Shown: piece after piece, positions 45,613-53,674 of the stretch | Position numbering within the stretch: the first letter of the stretch is position 1 | Layout of the letters: each line of letters begins with the position of its first letter | Translations under genes and position numbers: made by a program | The notes under the pieces: model-generated | The model's database searches: none | What the model was told of the DNA's origin: nothing | The model's input: the letters and a program-made list of their open reading frames with translations, nothing else | Origin: Sedimenticola hydrogenitrophicus | GTDB lineage: Bacteria; Pseudomonadota; Gammaproteobacteria; Chromatiales; Chromatiaceae | Length of the DNA stretch: 64,000 nt | Assembly (NCBI RefSeq): GCF_029017505.1 | Contig: NZ_JAQGEI010000020.1 | Location: forward strand, 1 to 64,000 | Direction: 5' to 3'

Positions 45613-46923
45613 ATGGACCTATCCAACAAGAATAACAGCCAACAAATCCCGTTGAGCATCTGGGTACTCGGCTTCGTCAGCCTGTTGATGGATATCTCCT
45701 CGGAACTCATCCACAGCCTGCTGCCGGTATTCCTGGTCTCTGTCCTGGGCGCCAGCGCCCTCACCGTGGGGCTGATCGAGGGCGTCGCCGAAGCCACCGC
45801 GCTGATCGCCAGGGTGTTTTCCGGCACATTGAGCGACTACCTGGGCAGGCGCAAGGCGCTGACGGTCATTGGCTATGGCCTCAGCGCGCTGAGCAAGCCG
45901 CTGTTCGCCATGGCGACCAGTGCCGGCATGGTGTTCACCGCGCGGTTCGCGGACCGGATTGGCAAGGGGATTCGCGGCGCACCGCGTGACGCCCTGGTGG
46001 CCGACCTCGCACCACCGCGGGTGCGTGGCGCGGCGTACGGATTGCGCCAATCACTCGATACCGTGGGGGCGTTTATCGGACCGTTGCTGGCGGTGGGATT
46101 GATGCTGCTGTGGTCCAACGATTTTCGCGCGGTGTTCTGGGTGGCGGTGATCCCGGGTGTGCTTGCGGTTGGGTTGTTGCTCTTCGGGGTGCGGGAAGCG
46201 GAGCGGCCCCCAGGCGAGAAGCGCATCAATCCCATCCACTGGCGTGAACTCAAGCGGTTGCGCGGGGCTTACTGGTGGGTAGTGGCGATCGGTGCCATAT
46301 TTACCCTGGCACGGTTCAGCGAGGCATTTCTGATCCTGCGCGCCCTGCAAGGCGGCCTGCCGCTGGCATGGATACCGCTGGTCCTGGTCGCGATGAATCT
46401 GGTCTATGCTGCGGCCGCCTACCCGTTCGGCAAGCTGTCGGACAGCATGAGTCACCGCAAACTGCTGGTGCTCGGTCTGGTGGTCCTGATCGGTGCCGAC
46501 CTGGTGCTGGCCTATGCGGAGTCCTGGGACGTGGTGTTTCTCGGTGTCGCCCTGTGGGGACTGCACATGGGGATCACCCAGGGCTTGCTGGCAACCATGG
46601 TGGCCGATGCGGCACCAGCCGATCTGCGCGGCACCGCATTCGGGTTCTTCAACCTGCTCAGCGGCCTGACGATGCTGGTCGCCAGCGCCTTGGCCGGCCT
46701 GCTGTGGGATCGCCTTGGGGCGTCTTTTACCTTCTATGCCGGCGCCCTCTTCTGTCTACTCGCCCTGACGGTTATGGCGTTTCGAAGACCTCGTGGTCAG
46801 ACGCCTGTCCGGAAGGACGGTCCACAAGGCCGTGGCCTACAAGACCGGAACCACCTGATCCAGCGTTGCTCCAGACGCCAGAGTGACTTCCGCCCCCTTC
46901 CACCCCATGAATTTGGAGAGTAG
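45613..46923 (+). CDS. MFS transporter
   Basis: About 436 residues with 12 membrane helices. The MFS loop motif is FSGTLSDYLGRRKALTVIG, and the repeat in the second half is YPFGKLSDSMSHRKLLVLG. The first helix region (SIWVLGFVSLLMDISSELIH) and the following DRIGKGIRGAPRDALVAD resemble the MFS group annotated as heavy-metal or drug exporters near stress genes; substrate cannot be read. The last ~45 residues after AFRRPRG are hydrophilic and may be an extension past a former stop. The ATG at 45613 is preferred to an upstream TTG. Confidence 0.85.
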   Translation: MDLSNKNNSQQIPLSIWVLGFVSLLMDISSELIHSLLPVFLVSVLGASALTVGLIEGVAEATALIARVFSGTLSDYLGRRKALTVIGYGLSALSKPLFAMATSAGMVFTARFADRIGKGIRGAPRDALVADLAPPRVRGAAYGLRQSLDTVGAFIGPLLAVGLMLLWSNDFRAVFWVAVIPGVLAVGLLLFGVREAERPPGEKRINPIHWRELKRLRGAYWWVVAIGAIFTLARFSEAFLILRALQGGLPLAWIPLVLVAMNLVYAAAAYPFGKLSDSMSHRKLLVLGLVVLIGADLVLAYAESWDVVFLGVALWGLHMGITQGLLATMVADAAPADLRGTAFGFFNLLSGLTMLVASALAGLLWDRLGASFTFYAGALFCLLALTVMAFRRPRGQTPVRKDGPQGRGLQDRNHLIQRCSRRQSDFRPLPPHEFGE

Positions 46924-46975
46924 CATGGTCCAGCAGTAACCTGTTTAACATACTGACCGGTATGGAGGTGCGGCC

Positions 46976-47377
46976 ATGAGTGAGCTGGTTTGGGACAAAA
47001 CCCTGAGTGTCTCGGTCGATGAAATAGACGAGGATCATCGACGGCTGGTGGAGCTGCTTAATCTCTTCAACCGTTCCGTAGCGGAGGGTGAATCTCCACA
47101 GTACCGGGAGGCCGTGCTTGAGGAACTGATCGCCTGCACCGTCTGGCACTTTCGGCACGAGGAGCGCCTGATGCTGAAATACCACTACGCGGATATCACC
47201 GAGCACAAGGCCGAACACCGGGAACTGATCGAAAACGCGACCGCATTTCAGCAGAAGTACCTGCAAGATGGCGGAAAGATGAGTGACGCGGACTTCGAGT
47301 ACCTGGAGCACTGGCTGACCGAGCACATCCTGGTTGTCGATATGAAAATGGGGGAATGGCTCGCCGGGGTGATGTAG
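46976..47377 (+). CDS. Bacteriohemerythrin
   Basis: 133-residue single-domain oxygen-binding protein. The diiron ligands are all present: H21, H58, E62, H77, H81, H117 and D122. The N-terminal MSELVWDKTLSVSVDEIDED is standard. Such proteins carry or sense O2 in microaerobic bacteria, often helping oxygen-using enzymes. An AGGTGCGGCC stretch lies just before the ATG. It follows the MFS gene by 52 bases and may share its transcript. Confidence 0.94.
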   Translation: MSELVWDKTLSVSVDEIDEDHRRLVELLNLFNRSVAEGESPQYREAVLEELIACTVWHFRHEERLMLKYHYADITEHKAEHRELIENATAFQQKYLQDGGKMSDADFEYLEHWLTEHILVVDMKMGEWLAGVM

Positions 47378-47773
47378 CAGCTAAAGGGCTTTTGGCCCCT
47401 CAAGCTCACGGCCTTCTTTCCACCTTGGCATCAATGGAATGCCTTGCTTACGACAACTGTACCGGGAAGGCATGGGAATAGAGCGCGTGGCCAGATATAC
47501 GAAAACCAGTATCCCGCTGCTAGCCGTCGGCCATGCAACCAGTCTGTTTCTGACTATCACCTTCACTCTTTGCGTTGTGTGGGATTTGGCTCTGCCCGAG
47601 TATGCGATGTATGCCTCCTGGCGCTCACTTGTTACCTGGGTTTGAATAGCTGAGCTGGAAGAGCTTCCTTATTGGCCTGGTAGAGGCCTGGGGATATGGA
47701 TGATTCTTTGCGCGGATGTGGGTGGATCAATCTTAATGGCCAACGGTGGCTCAAAACAGATGTCCATTGACCG
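47378..47773. other. Intergenic region without a recognisable gene
   Basis: 396 bases between the hemerythrin gene and the leftward exported-protein gene. Short open frames here lack ribosome sites and family motifs. No terminator hairpin or repeat family member is evident. Confidence 0.4.
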
Positions 47774-48193
47774 TTATCGCCCAGGCAGCCCAACCTCAAC
47801 AACCTGGCCACCGTACCCGTACTTCTGATCGCGAGCCTGAACCAGGACCGTTTTGACCTTGGACGGGATCTTCACCGAGTAGAGATCCCGAGTGAAAGGC
47901 TGCTCGCTCTGATGATCGTGCCAGAGCTTGCGCTCACCTAGGACCTCACCCTCTTTGGTAGTTACGCGGAACCCATCCGCGTAGCGGCTGGGGGTGTCGT
48001 ATGGCGAAGCAATCGTCACATCGAAGTTAAACATTCCACTCGAGATTGCGCGGACCCTCGCGGACAGAACATCCGGGAATTGCTGTTCGGCGCACACAAT
48101 GCCTGGCGCAAGAATGCCAAGCCCGACGGCCGCGATTGCGGCGAGTGCTGTACGACGGGAAAAGCCCGCACGGACGTCACGAACCGTCAACAT
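47774..48193 (-). CDS. Exported protein of unknown function with Tat-like signal
   Basis: 139 residues from the ATG at 48193 (a start at 48274 would add 27). The N-terminus MLTVRDVRAGFSRRTALAAI then AAVGLGILAPGIVCAEQQ has twin arginines and a hydrophobic stretch ending in a cleavage-like site. The mature part looks like one beta-sandwich (FNFDVTIASPYDTPSRYADG, GEVLGERKLWHDHQSEQPFT). This conserved-looking body has the feel of a metal- or thiol-carrier partner, but I do not recognise the family. The setting between sulfur genes is suggestive only. Confidence 0.75.
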   Translation of the reverse strand: MLTVRDVRAGFSRRTALAAIAAVGLGILAPGIVCAEQQFPDVLSARVRAISSGMFNFDVTIASPYDTPSRYADGFRVTTKEGEVLGERKLWHDHQSEQPFTRDLYSVKIPSKVKTVLVQARDQKYGYGGQVVEVGLPGR

Positions 48194-48407
48194 GTGATCG
48201 CCACTTGAACTGCCGATGCGGCCAGAAACCAGGCCTGCATCTCGGACATATATTGAAAACAGTTTTTCGCGCATTATCTTACCCTCCCTGATCGAACGGA
48301 CTTGAACGAAGAATCAATAGGGCCAGACTCACTGCTGTCGGCTTGTCGCGTGCGCCGGATCAGGGCAGGCACGGGGGCCTGCCCCTACGATTTGTCACAA
48401 CGGGGAT

Positions 48408-49298
48408 TCAGTCATTGTCCCCGCTGTAACGCTGGTCCTCCCCCTGCTGCTGGCGGGTGATCTCGGCCTGGCGACGCGCCTCCCACACTTCCTGGCGTTC
48501 GTCCATACGCTTCTCCCAGACACCACCCTTTTCCGGGATGGTGCGCAGGCCGAAGAACACCTGTTTCATCAGCCGGGTGCCGAACTGCATCAGGGAGATA
48601 TCCTCTTTCTCCAGCACTTCGTAGAGCGACTCCTCCAGGTCGTAGGTGGCCTTGAAGTTGTCGCTCATGACAAAACGGCGGAAGCGCTCCATGTCGAATG
48701 AGCACATGAAGTACATCTGCAGGGTCGCCTCGGGCGGTTTGCCGACGCTGGGGCCGCCGGAGCGTTTCATCAGCATCAGCTGCTGCCACTCGCGATTCAT
48801 CTCGTCGTACTGGGCGGTCTCCTGCTCGATCAGGTACTCCTGCACGGTCAGCTCGCGCTCCTCATCATGGCCCTTGCAGTGCTCCTCCTTCACCAGCACA
48901 TAGTCGACATGCTCTTGCTTGGCGCCGGTATCGAGACGGATCATGTTACCCAGCGGGTAGTAGCGGCAGGCGGTGGGGCGGTCCTGGTAGACGCTGCAAC
49001 CCCCGTCGGTCATGAACAGGCAGGCGCCCTCATTGGTGGTGCGCAACTTGACGCCGGGCAGGCCGTCCTGGTCCATCTGGAACGGGACGGTGTGTTCCTT
49101 GAGAAACTCGGTACTGCTTTTTCCGAGGTGCTGTTTCAGGCGGATAATGTCGTAGGGGGTCAGGGTGATGTCGGCGTTGCTGCAACAGGCGTTGAAGCAG
49201 GAGATCCCCTTGTGGCACTTGAACTTGAGGGTGGAGCCCAGATCCAGCATGCTGGGCACTACATTGCTTTGAAACGGGATGTCGAATTTTTCGCTCAT
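48408..49298 (-). CDS. YkgJ-type zinc/iron-binding cysteine-cluster protein
   Basis: About 296 residues from the ATG at 49298 (MSEKFDIPFQSNVVPSMLDL). The cluster is KCHKGISCFNACCSNADITL in the N-terminal third, followed by GGCSVYQDRPTACRYYPLGN; this is the CxxCC plus RPxxCRxYP pattern of the family. The metal has not been settled for most members. The C-terminal part is helical and charged. It is about 480 bases downstream of aprA on the same strand, beyond a terminator, so it is probably a separate unit. Confidence 0.85.
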   Translation of the reverse strand: MSEKFDIPFQSNVVPSMLDLGSTLKFKCHKGISCFNACCSNADITLTPYDIIRLKQHLGKSSTEFLKEHTVPFQMDQDGLPGVKLRTTNEGACLFMTDGGCSVYQDRPTACRYYPLGNMIRLDTGAKQEHVDYVLVKEEHCKGHDEERELTVQEYLIEQETAQYDEMNREWQQLMLMKRSGGPSVGKPPEATLQMYFMCSFDMERFRRFVMSDNFKATYDLEESLYEVLEKEDISLMQFGTRLMKQVFFGLRTIPEKGGVWEKRMDERQEVWEARRQAEITRQQQGEDQRYSGDND

Positions 49299-49434
49299 GG
49301 GAGCCTCGGATTGCAGCGTGTAAATCAATAGGGACAAGAAATCCACTGGCGGATGCGGGCCGGTGCGTCCTGACTTCTCCGGTAATACTAAACCATTGGG
49401 TCGGTGTTCAGCTATTCGGGTAAAACCTGAGAAC

Positions 49435-49522
49435 TCGTAGGTTGGGGTGAGCCTGCGACCCCAACAGAGTTTCATGGGTGTGCGCCATGTTGTTGGGGTT
49501 CGTGCCTTACCCCAACCTACGA
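49435..49522. repeat. Palindrome with perfect 14-bp ends (TCGTAGGTTGGGGT)
   Basis: TCGTAGGTTGGGGT at the left and ACCCCAACCTACGA at the right pair perfectly; inner GACCCCAACA/TGTTGGGGTT adds a second stem. The GTAGGTTGGGGTGAG element is widespread between genes in proteobacteria. Confidence 0.75.
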
Positions 49523-49561
49523 ATTACCTTGGCCTTCGCGGTATAAGTCCTTCCCTGGACG

Positions 49562-49702
49562 AATGGCACTTACTTAAGGCGAATTGCAGGATTTTCGTCA
49601 TTTCGGCGCAGGCCGGAATCCAGGAATACCACCACCATTAAGCAATCTGGATCCCGGCCTGCGCCGGGATGACGGTGGTTCTTGGTTTAAGTAAGTGCCA
49701 TT
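49562..49702. repeat. Palindromic repeat family A, copy 2
   Basis: 141-bp element with perfect 16-bp inverted ends AATGGCACTTACTTAA / TTAAGTAAGTGCCATT. The inner TCGGCGCAGGCCGGAATCCA pairs with TGGATCCCGGCCTGCGCCGG, so the whole element can fold into one hairpin. Related copy at 17639-17838. Confidence 0.82.
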
Positions 49703-49713
49703 CCATCTCTGGA

Positions 49714-49750
49714 CAAAAAAAGTCCGGGCGCCTTGCGACACCCGGACTTC
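49714..49750 (-). terminator. Rho-independent terminator of aprBA
   Basis: On the minus strand AGTCCGGG / CCCGGACT form the stem around a 12-base loop and a run of seven T follows. It ends the aprBA transcript about 30 bases after the aprA stop. Confidence 0.88.
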
Positions 49751-49776
49751 CTTGCCATCAGGCTGTCAAATAAGGC

Positions 49777-51774
49777 TTATTTGAACAGCTTGGACTTGTC
49801 GACCAGATCGACATGGGCGCGCTTGAAGCAGGTCCAGGTCTTGGTCTCCTTGTCATAGATGGAGTTCACGAAGCACTTCCAGTTCTCCTCGTCCACGAAG
49901 TTCTTATCCATGCGGTAGTAGAAACCGGGATAACGGGACTCCTGGCGGAACTGAATGTGTTTCATGTGCGCTTCGGCAGTCAGGATGCGGTGGTAGTTCT
50001 CCCAGGCGCGAAGCAGTTCGTGCAGGTCTTTCGCACGCATCTTCAGGGAGTCTTCCTTCAGCATACCCAGCTTCTCTTCAGCGATCGCCAGCATGTGCTC
50101 GTTGGTGGTGTAGTAGGTGGCGACACCGGCAACGTACTCATCCATGATCTTCTGCAGACGGAACTGCAGCATACGCGGAGTGATGTAGTTGGGGTTGACG
50201 TCGATCGCGGTGGTGTAATCCTTGAACTCCAGGAAGTTACGTACCGGACGGTAGATCTCGGTCACCAGATCCTCGACGCTGGTCTCCAGCTCCGGGGTGT
50301 GGCCCTGGTTGTCCATGACGAACTGCACCATGGACTTGGCGCACATACGGCCCTCGGCGTGTGAACCGGAGGAGAACTTATGACCGGATGCGCCCACGCC
50401 GTCGGCGGCGGTGAACAGACCCTGTACGGTGGTCATGCCACGGTAGCCCCAGTTCCAGCCCTTCGGCAGGTGTGCAGGCACACCGTCCATGGTCTCGTCA
50501 GTCGGCGCGCCGACATCGGTAGGACCGGAGACCCAGATGCCGCAGCAGCCGGAGTGTGAACCCAGCAGGTACGGTTCGGTCGGCATCAGCTCGGAGTTTT
50601 TCTTCTCCGGCTCGACGTTTTCGCCGGCCCAGATACCGCACTGGCCGATACACATATCCAGGAAGTCTTCCCAGGCTTCTGCCTCGAGATGCTTGACCTC
50701 ACGGGGGGTCAGGGTCTCACGCAGGTTGGCCAGAGCGGTGACGGTGTCCATCCAGATCGGACCGCGACCTTCACGCATCTCTTTGAGCATCAGGTGGTTA
50801 CGCAGACAGGAAGCCGGTACAGCCGCCTGGCCGTAAGGAGGATAGTCGTCCAGCATCTCCTTGTTGCGGTCCATGTAGACTTCACCGAAGGCGTTGGTGG
50901 CCTTGGATTTGAACAGCAGGAACCAGGCACCGACCGGACCGTAACCGTCTTTGAAACGGGTCGGTACGAAGCGGTTTTCCATCAGGGTCAGCTCGGCGCC
51001 GGCCTCGGCCGCCATGGAGTAGGTGGAACCGGCATTCCATACGGGATACCAGGCACGACCCTGACCCTCGCCCACGGAACGGGGACGGAAGATGTTGACA
51101 CAGCCACCGGCCACCAGCAGACAGGCCTTGAACTTGTAGACGAACAGCTTGTGGTCGCGGACCGAGAAACCGACGGCACCGGCAACGCGGTTCTTGTCGT
51201 TCTTGTCGTTGACCAGCTTGACGATGAACACGCGCTCCTGGATGTTTTCGATACCCAGGGCCTTCTTGGCGGCCTCGGCAACGATCCACTTGTAGGATTC
51301 GCCGTTGATCATGATCTGCCACTTGCCGGAACGGACCGGCTTGCCGCCGTCCTTCAGCGGGGTCATGCCCTTGGAACCGTCGAAACGCTCGCCGTTCTCG
51401 TCGGTCTTCCAGATCGGCAGGCCCCACTCCTCGAACAGGTGCACCGACTCGTCCACATGACGGCCCAGATCGTAGGTCAGGTCGTCACGGGTGATACCCA
51501 TCAGGTCGTTGGAGACCATACGGGCATAGTCCGCCGGATCCTGCTCGGAACCGATGTAGGTGTTGATGGCGGACAGGCCCTGGGCCACGGCACCGGAACG
51601 GTCCATGGCGGCCTTGTCGACCAGTTTGACTTTGATATCCACGCCCTGTTTCTTGGCAGCGTCGACCCAGGGGCCGATCTCATAAGCTGCACCACAGGCG
51701 CCCATACCACCACCGATAATGAGGATGTCTACCTCTTCCTCGATGACTTCAGGATTTCCGAATTCACCAGCCAT
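49777..51774 (-). CDS. aprA: Adenylylsulfate (APS) reductase alpha subunit AprA
   Basis: 665 residues. The FAD-binding N-terminus is ILIIGGGMGACGAAYEIGPW. The active-site region has HLPKGWNWGYRGMTTVQGLF. The C-terminal half includes RESRYPGFYYRMDKNFVDEE and the ending KRAHVDLVDKSKLFK. The enzyme interconverts APS and sulfite plus AMP; in a sulfur oxidiser it runs toward APS. It follows aprB by 56 bases and has a GAGGAAA ribosome site. No aprM gene and no sat gene lie next to it in this window; Qmo-Hdr 6 kb away is the likely electron partner. Confidence 0.97.
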   Translation of the reverse strand: MAGEFGNPEVIEEEVDILIIGGGMGACGAAYEIGPWVDAAKKQGVDIKVKLVDKAAMDRSGAVAQGLSAINTYIGSEQDPADYARMVSNDLMGITRDDLTYDLGRHVDESVHLFEEWGLPIWKTDENGERFDGSKGMTPLKDGGKPVRSGKWQIMINGESYKWIVAEAAKKALGIENIQERVFIVKLVNDKNDKNRVAGAVGFSVRDHKLFVYKFKACLLVAGGCVNIFRPRSVGEGQGRAWYPVWNAGSTYSMAAEAGAELTLMENRFVPTRFKDGYGPVGAWFLLFKSKATNAFGEVYMDRNKEMLDDYPPYGQAAVPASCLRNHLMLKEMREGRGPIWMDTVTALANLRETLTPREVKHLEAEAWEDFLDMCIGQCGIWAGENVEPEKKNSELMPTEPYLLGSHSGCCGIWVSGPTDVGAPTDETMDGVPAHLPKGWNWGYRGMTTVQGLFTAADGVGASGHKFSSGSHAEGRMCAKSMVQFVMDNQGHTPELETSVEDLVTEIYRPVRNFLEFKDYTTAIDVNPNYITPRMLQFRLQKIMDEYVAGVATYYTTNEHMLAIAEEKLGMLKEDSLKMRAKDLHELLRAWENYHRILTAEAHMKHIQFRQESRYPGFYYRMDKNFVDEENWKCFVNSIYDKETKTWTCFKRAHVDLVDKSKLFK

Positions 51775-51830
51775 TTGAATTTCCTCTTTGTTCTAAAAAC
51801 TTTGCAAATACAGTTCGGCTATGCCGCAGC

Positions 51831-52298
51831 TTACTTCTTGATCAGCTCGCTGGCATCGCCAACGCGGTAACCGTTGCACTGTACGAAGAAGCCGGACTCG
51901 GCGATCTTGGAAATATCGGCCTCTGGCTTGCCACCATAAGGATCGATAGAGCCTTCCGGGGTGGTACGGATGGGGAACTTGAAGCGCTTCATGGTGCCGT
52001 TGCGGAACTTGATGGTCCACATGATCGAGTCGGTACCACGCAGTGGCTGCACGGACGCGCCCAGCGGTACGATATCGGCATAGGGACGCGCTTCAATGGC
52101 CTGCTGCGGGCAGATCTTGATGCAGGAGTAACACTCCCAGCACTGGTCCGGCTCCTGGTTGAAGGACTTCATGGCATGACCGGTCAATGAGCCGTCCATG
52201 TCCAGTTTCATCAGGTTATGCGGGCAGATGTACATACAAGCGGTCTTGTCCTGACCCTTGCAGCCATCACACTTATCAGTACGCACAAATGTAGGCAT
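51831..52298 (-). CDS. aprB: APS reductase beta subunit AprB
   Basis: 155-residue ferredoxin-like subunit with two 4Fe-4S clusters: C10, C13, C21, C25 (CDGCKGQDKTACMYICP) and C53, C56, C59, C63 (CWECYSCIKICPQQAIEA). The C-terminal tail wraps AprA in known structures (RTTPEGSIDPYGGKPEADIS). It passes electrons between AprA and its partner. An AGGAGA site lies just before the ATG. First gene of aprBA. Confidence 0.97.
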   Translation of the reverse strand: MPTFVRTDKCDGCKGQDKTACMYICPHNLMKLDMDGSLTGHAMKSFNQEPDQCWECYSCIKICPQQAIEARPYADIVPLGASVQPLRGTDSIMWTIKFRNGTMKRFKFPIRTTPEGSIDPYGGKPEADISKIAESGFFVQCNGYRVGDASELIKK

Positions 52299-52682
52299 GG
52301 TACTTATTCTCCTAGTTTCACTGCAGTGTTAAAATCACCACCTGACATCAGTGGCGTTTTCTCGAGTCGATACCCGGCTCGCGGGAAGATGCTCAATTCG
52401 GTATTTTTCTCTGGTTGATCCACGACCTGCAGGGTCCGTAAACCAGCGACTTGATCTCATGGGTGACCTGTCGGTCCAGCCATTCAGGACATAAACGCCA
52501 CTTCGGCGTCAGTGCATTCCAGACATCAGGAGGGACAACATAAAGATTTGCTAATAAAAGTGCCAAACAATAGTTTTGGGCGGGGCATAAACCCTGTTTA
52601 TTCGCAGGATAAGCATTTGATGATGGACCCGCCGCGGCACCTCGGTTATGGTGGGTCAAAGCCATTTAACACGCTGTCTACC
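52299..52682. other. Divergent region upstream of aprBA, no gene seen
   Basis: 384 bases between aprB (leftward) and the unknown gene at 52683 (rightward). It must hold the aprBA promoter. On the minus strand a TTGAGC and a TATCGA 18 bases apart, around 52365-52394, are a weak candidate. Around 52545-52600 the sequence is AT-rich. No repeat family member is found here, in contrast to most other gaps. Confidence 0.4.
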
Positions 52683-53237
52683 ATGAAAAATCTACCCCCC
52701 AAACATCAGCAGATCATTACCCTGCACGCCCCCTTTATCTGCCAGGTGGTGCAGCTGGCCCAGCAGCCCCACAACCGGGCCGCACTGGAGCAGCTGTTGC
52801 AGCAGGCCGAGGCGAGCGGTTGGCACACTTTGACCCGGGCGGTCAGACGAGTCATCGACGGTCACCGGGAGCTCGGCGCACTCGGCGGACTGGACGAAGA
52901 GGACCGGGTGATCGCCGAGGCGATCCTGCGCGGCCTGCAGGATCCCGCCACCCTGCCCGACCCCAGCGCCCGCCCGGAACCCGCCCTCGCCGCCCCCGGG
53001 CTGGCCGGGATGATCCAGGCCGCCGCCAGCGGCAATGTGGAGGCCCTGACCCTGATCTCCGAGATGGCCGAGCAGATGCGCCGCGCCGGCGGCCCGATGG
53101 CGCGGCTGGCCGCTGTGATCCGCCCGCTGATCAACGGCGAGCGCGATGCCGACAAACTGTGCAAGGGGATGAATGAGCAGACCCGCCAGTTGACCCTGGA
53201 TATCCTCGGCGAACTGGGCCGGAACCAGTCCCATTGA
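52683..53237 (+). CDS. Hypothetical helical protein
   Basis: 184 residues from the ATG at 52683 (MKNLPPKHQQIITLHAPFIC). Entirely helical, rich in Ala, Leu, Gln and Arg. ALEQLLQQAEASGWHTLTRA and AVIRPLINGERDADKLCKGM are its clearest blocks. No membrane helix, signal or known motif. The longer frame from 52512 was not used because it lacks a ribosome site and codon pattern. Its stop overlaps the start of the DUF423 gene, so the two are coupled. Function unknown. Confidence 0.7.
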   Translation: MKNLPPKHQQIITLHAPFICQVVQLAQQPHNRAALEQLLQQAEASGWHTLTRAVRRVIDGHRELGALGGLDEEDRVIAEAILRGLQDPATLPDPSARPEPALAAPGLAGMIQAAASGNVEALTLISEMAEQMRRAGGPMARLAAVIRPLINGERDADKLCKGMNEQTRQLTLDILGELGRNQSH

Positions 53238-53632
53238 ACGCCATGACCCGGCCGCTGCTGCTGTGTGCCGCCGTCAGCGGATTTGTCACCGTGGCCCTGG
53301 GGGCGTTCGGCGCCCATGCCCTGGGCGACACCCTGTCGGGCCGGATGCTGACCGTCTGGCAGACCGCTGTGCAGTATCAGGGGCTGCACACGCTGGCGCT
53401 GCTGGCCATCGGCCTGCTCGCCCTGCACTGCCCCGACGCCCGTTGGATCCGCCGCAGCGGCTGGCTGATGCTGCTGGGCATCCTGCTGTTCTCCGGCAGC
53501 CTCTACCTGATGGCCCTGAGCGGCATCCGGGTGCTGGGCCTGGTCACCCCGTTTGGCGGGCTCTGCCTGCTGGCCGGCTGGGCCGCCCTGGCTTACGCCA
53601 TCTACCGGCTGCCAGCGGAACGCGCGCCCTGA
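53234..53632 (+). CDS. DUF423 membrane protein (YgdD-like)
   Basis: About 130 residues with four membrane helices; the family opening LLCAAVSGFVTVALGAFGAH is unmistakable, followed by YQGLHTLALLAIGLLAL and TPFGGLCLLAGWAAL. The start is the TTG at 53234, overlapping the previous stop, or the ATG at 53243. The function of DUF423 is not known. The gene is 42 bases before the NtrC-type regulator. Confidence 0.9.
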   Translation: MNAMTRPLLLCAAVSGFVTVALGAFGAHALGDTLSGRMLTVWQTAVQYQGLHTLALLAIGLLALHCPDARWIRRSGWLMLLGILLFSGSLYLMALSGIRVLGLVTPFGGLCLLAGWAALAYAIYRLPAERAP

Positions 53633-53674
53633 AAACCCACCCCTGCACCACAACTTTGGGATATGCTAAGCGCC

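Noticed and set aside
47439-47645. Possible 60-70-codon genes between hemerythrin and the exported protein
   Set aside because: Overlapping frames without ribosome sites, domains or terminator; composition does not favour any one of them.
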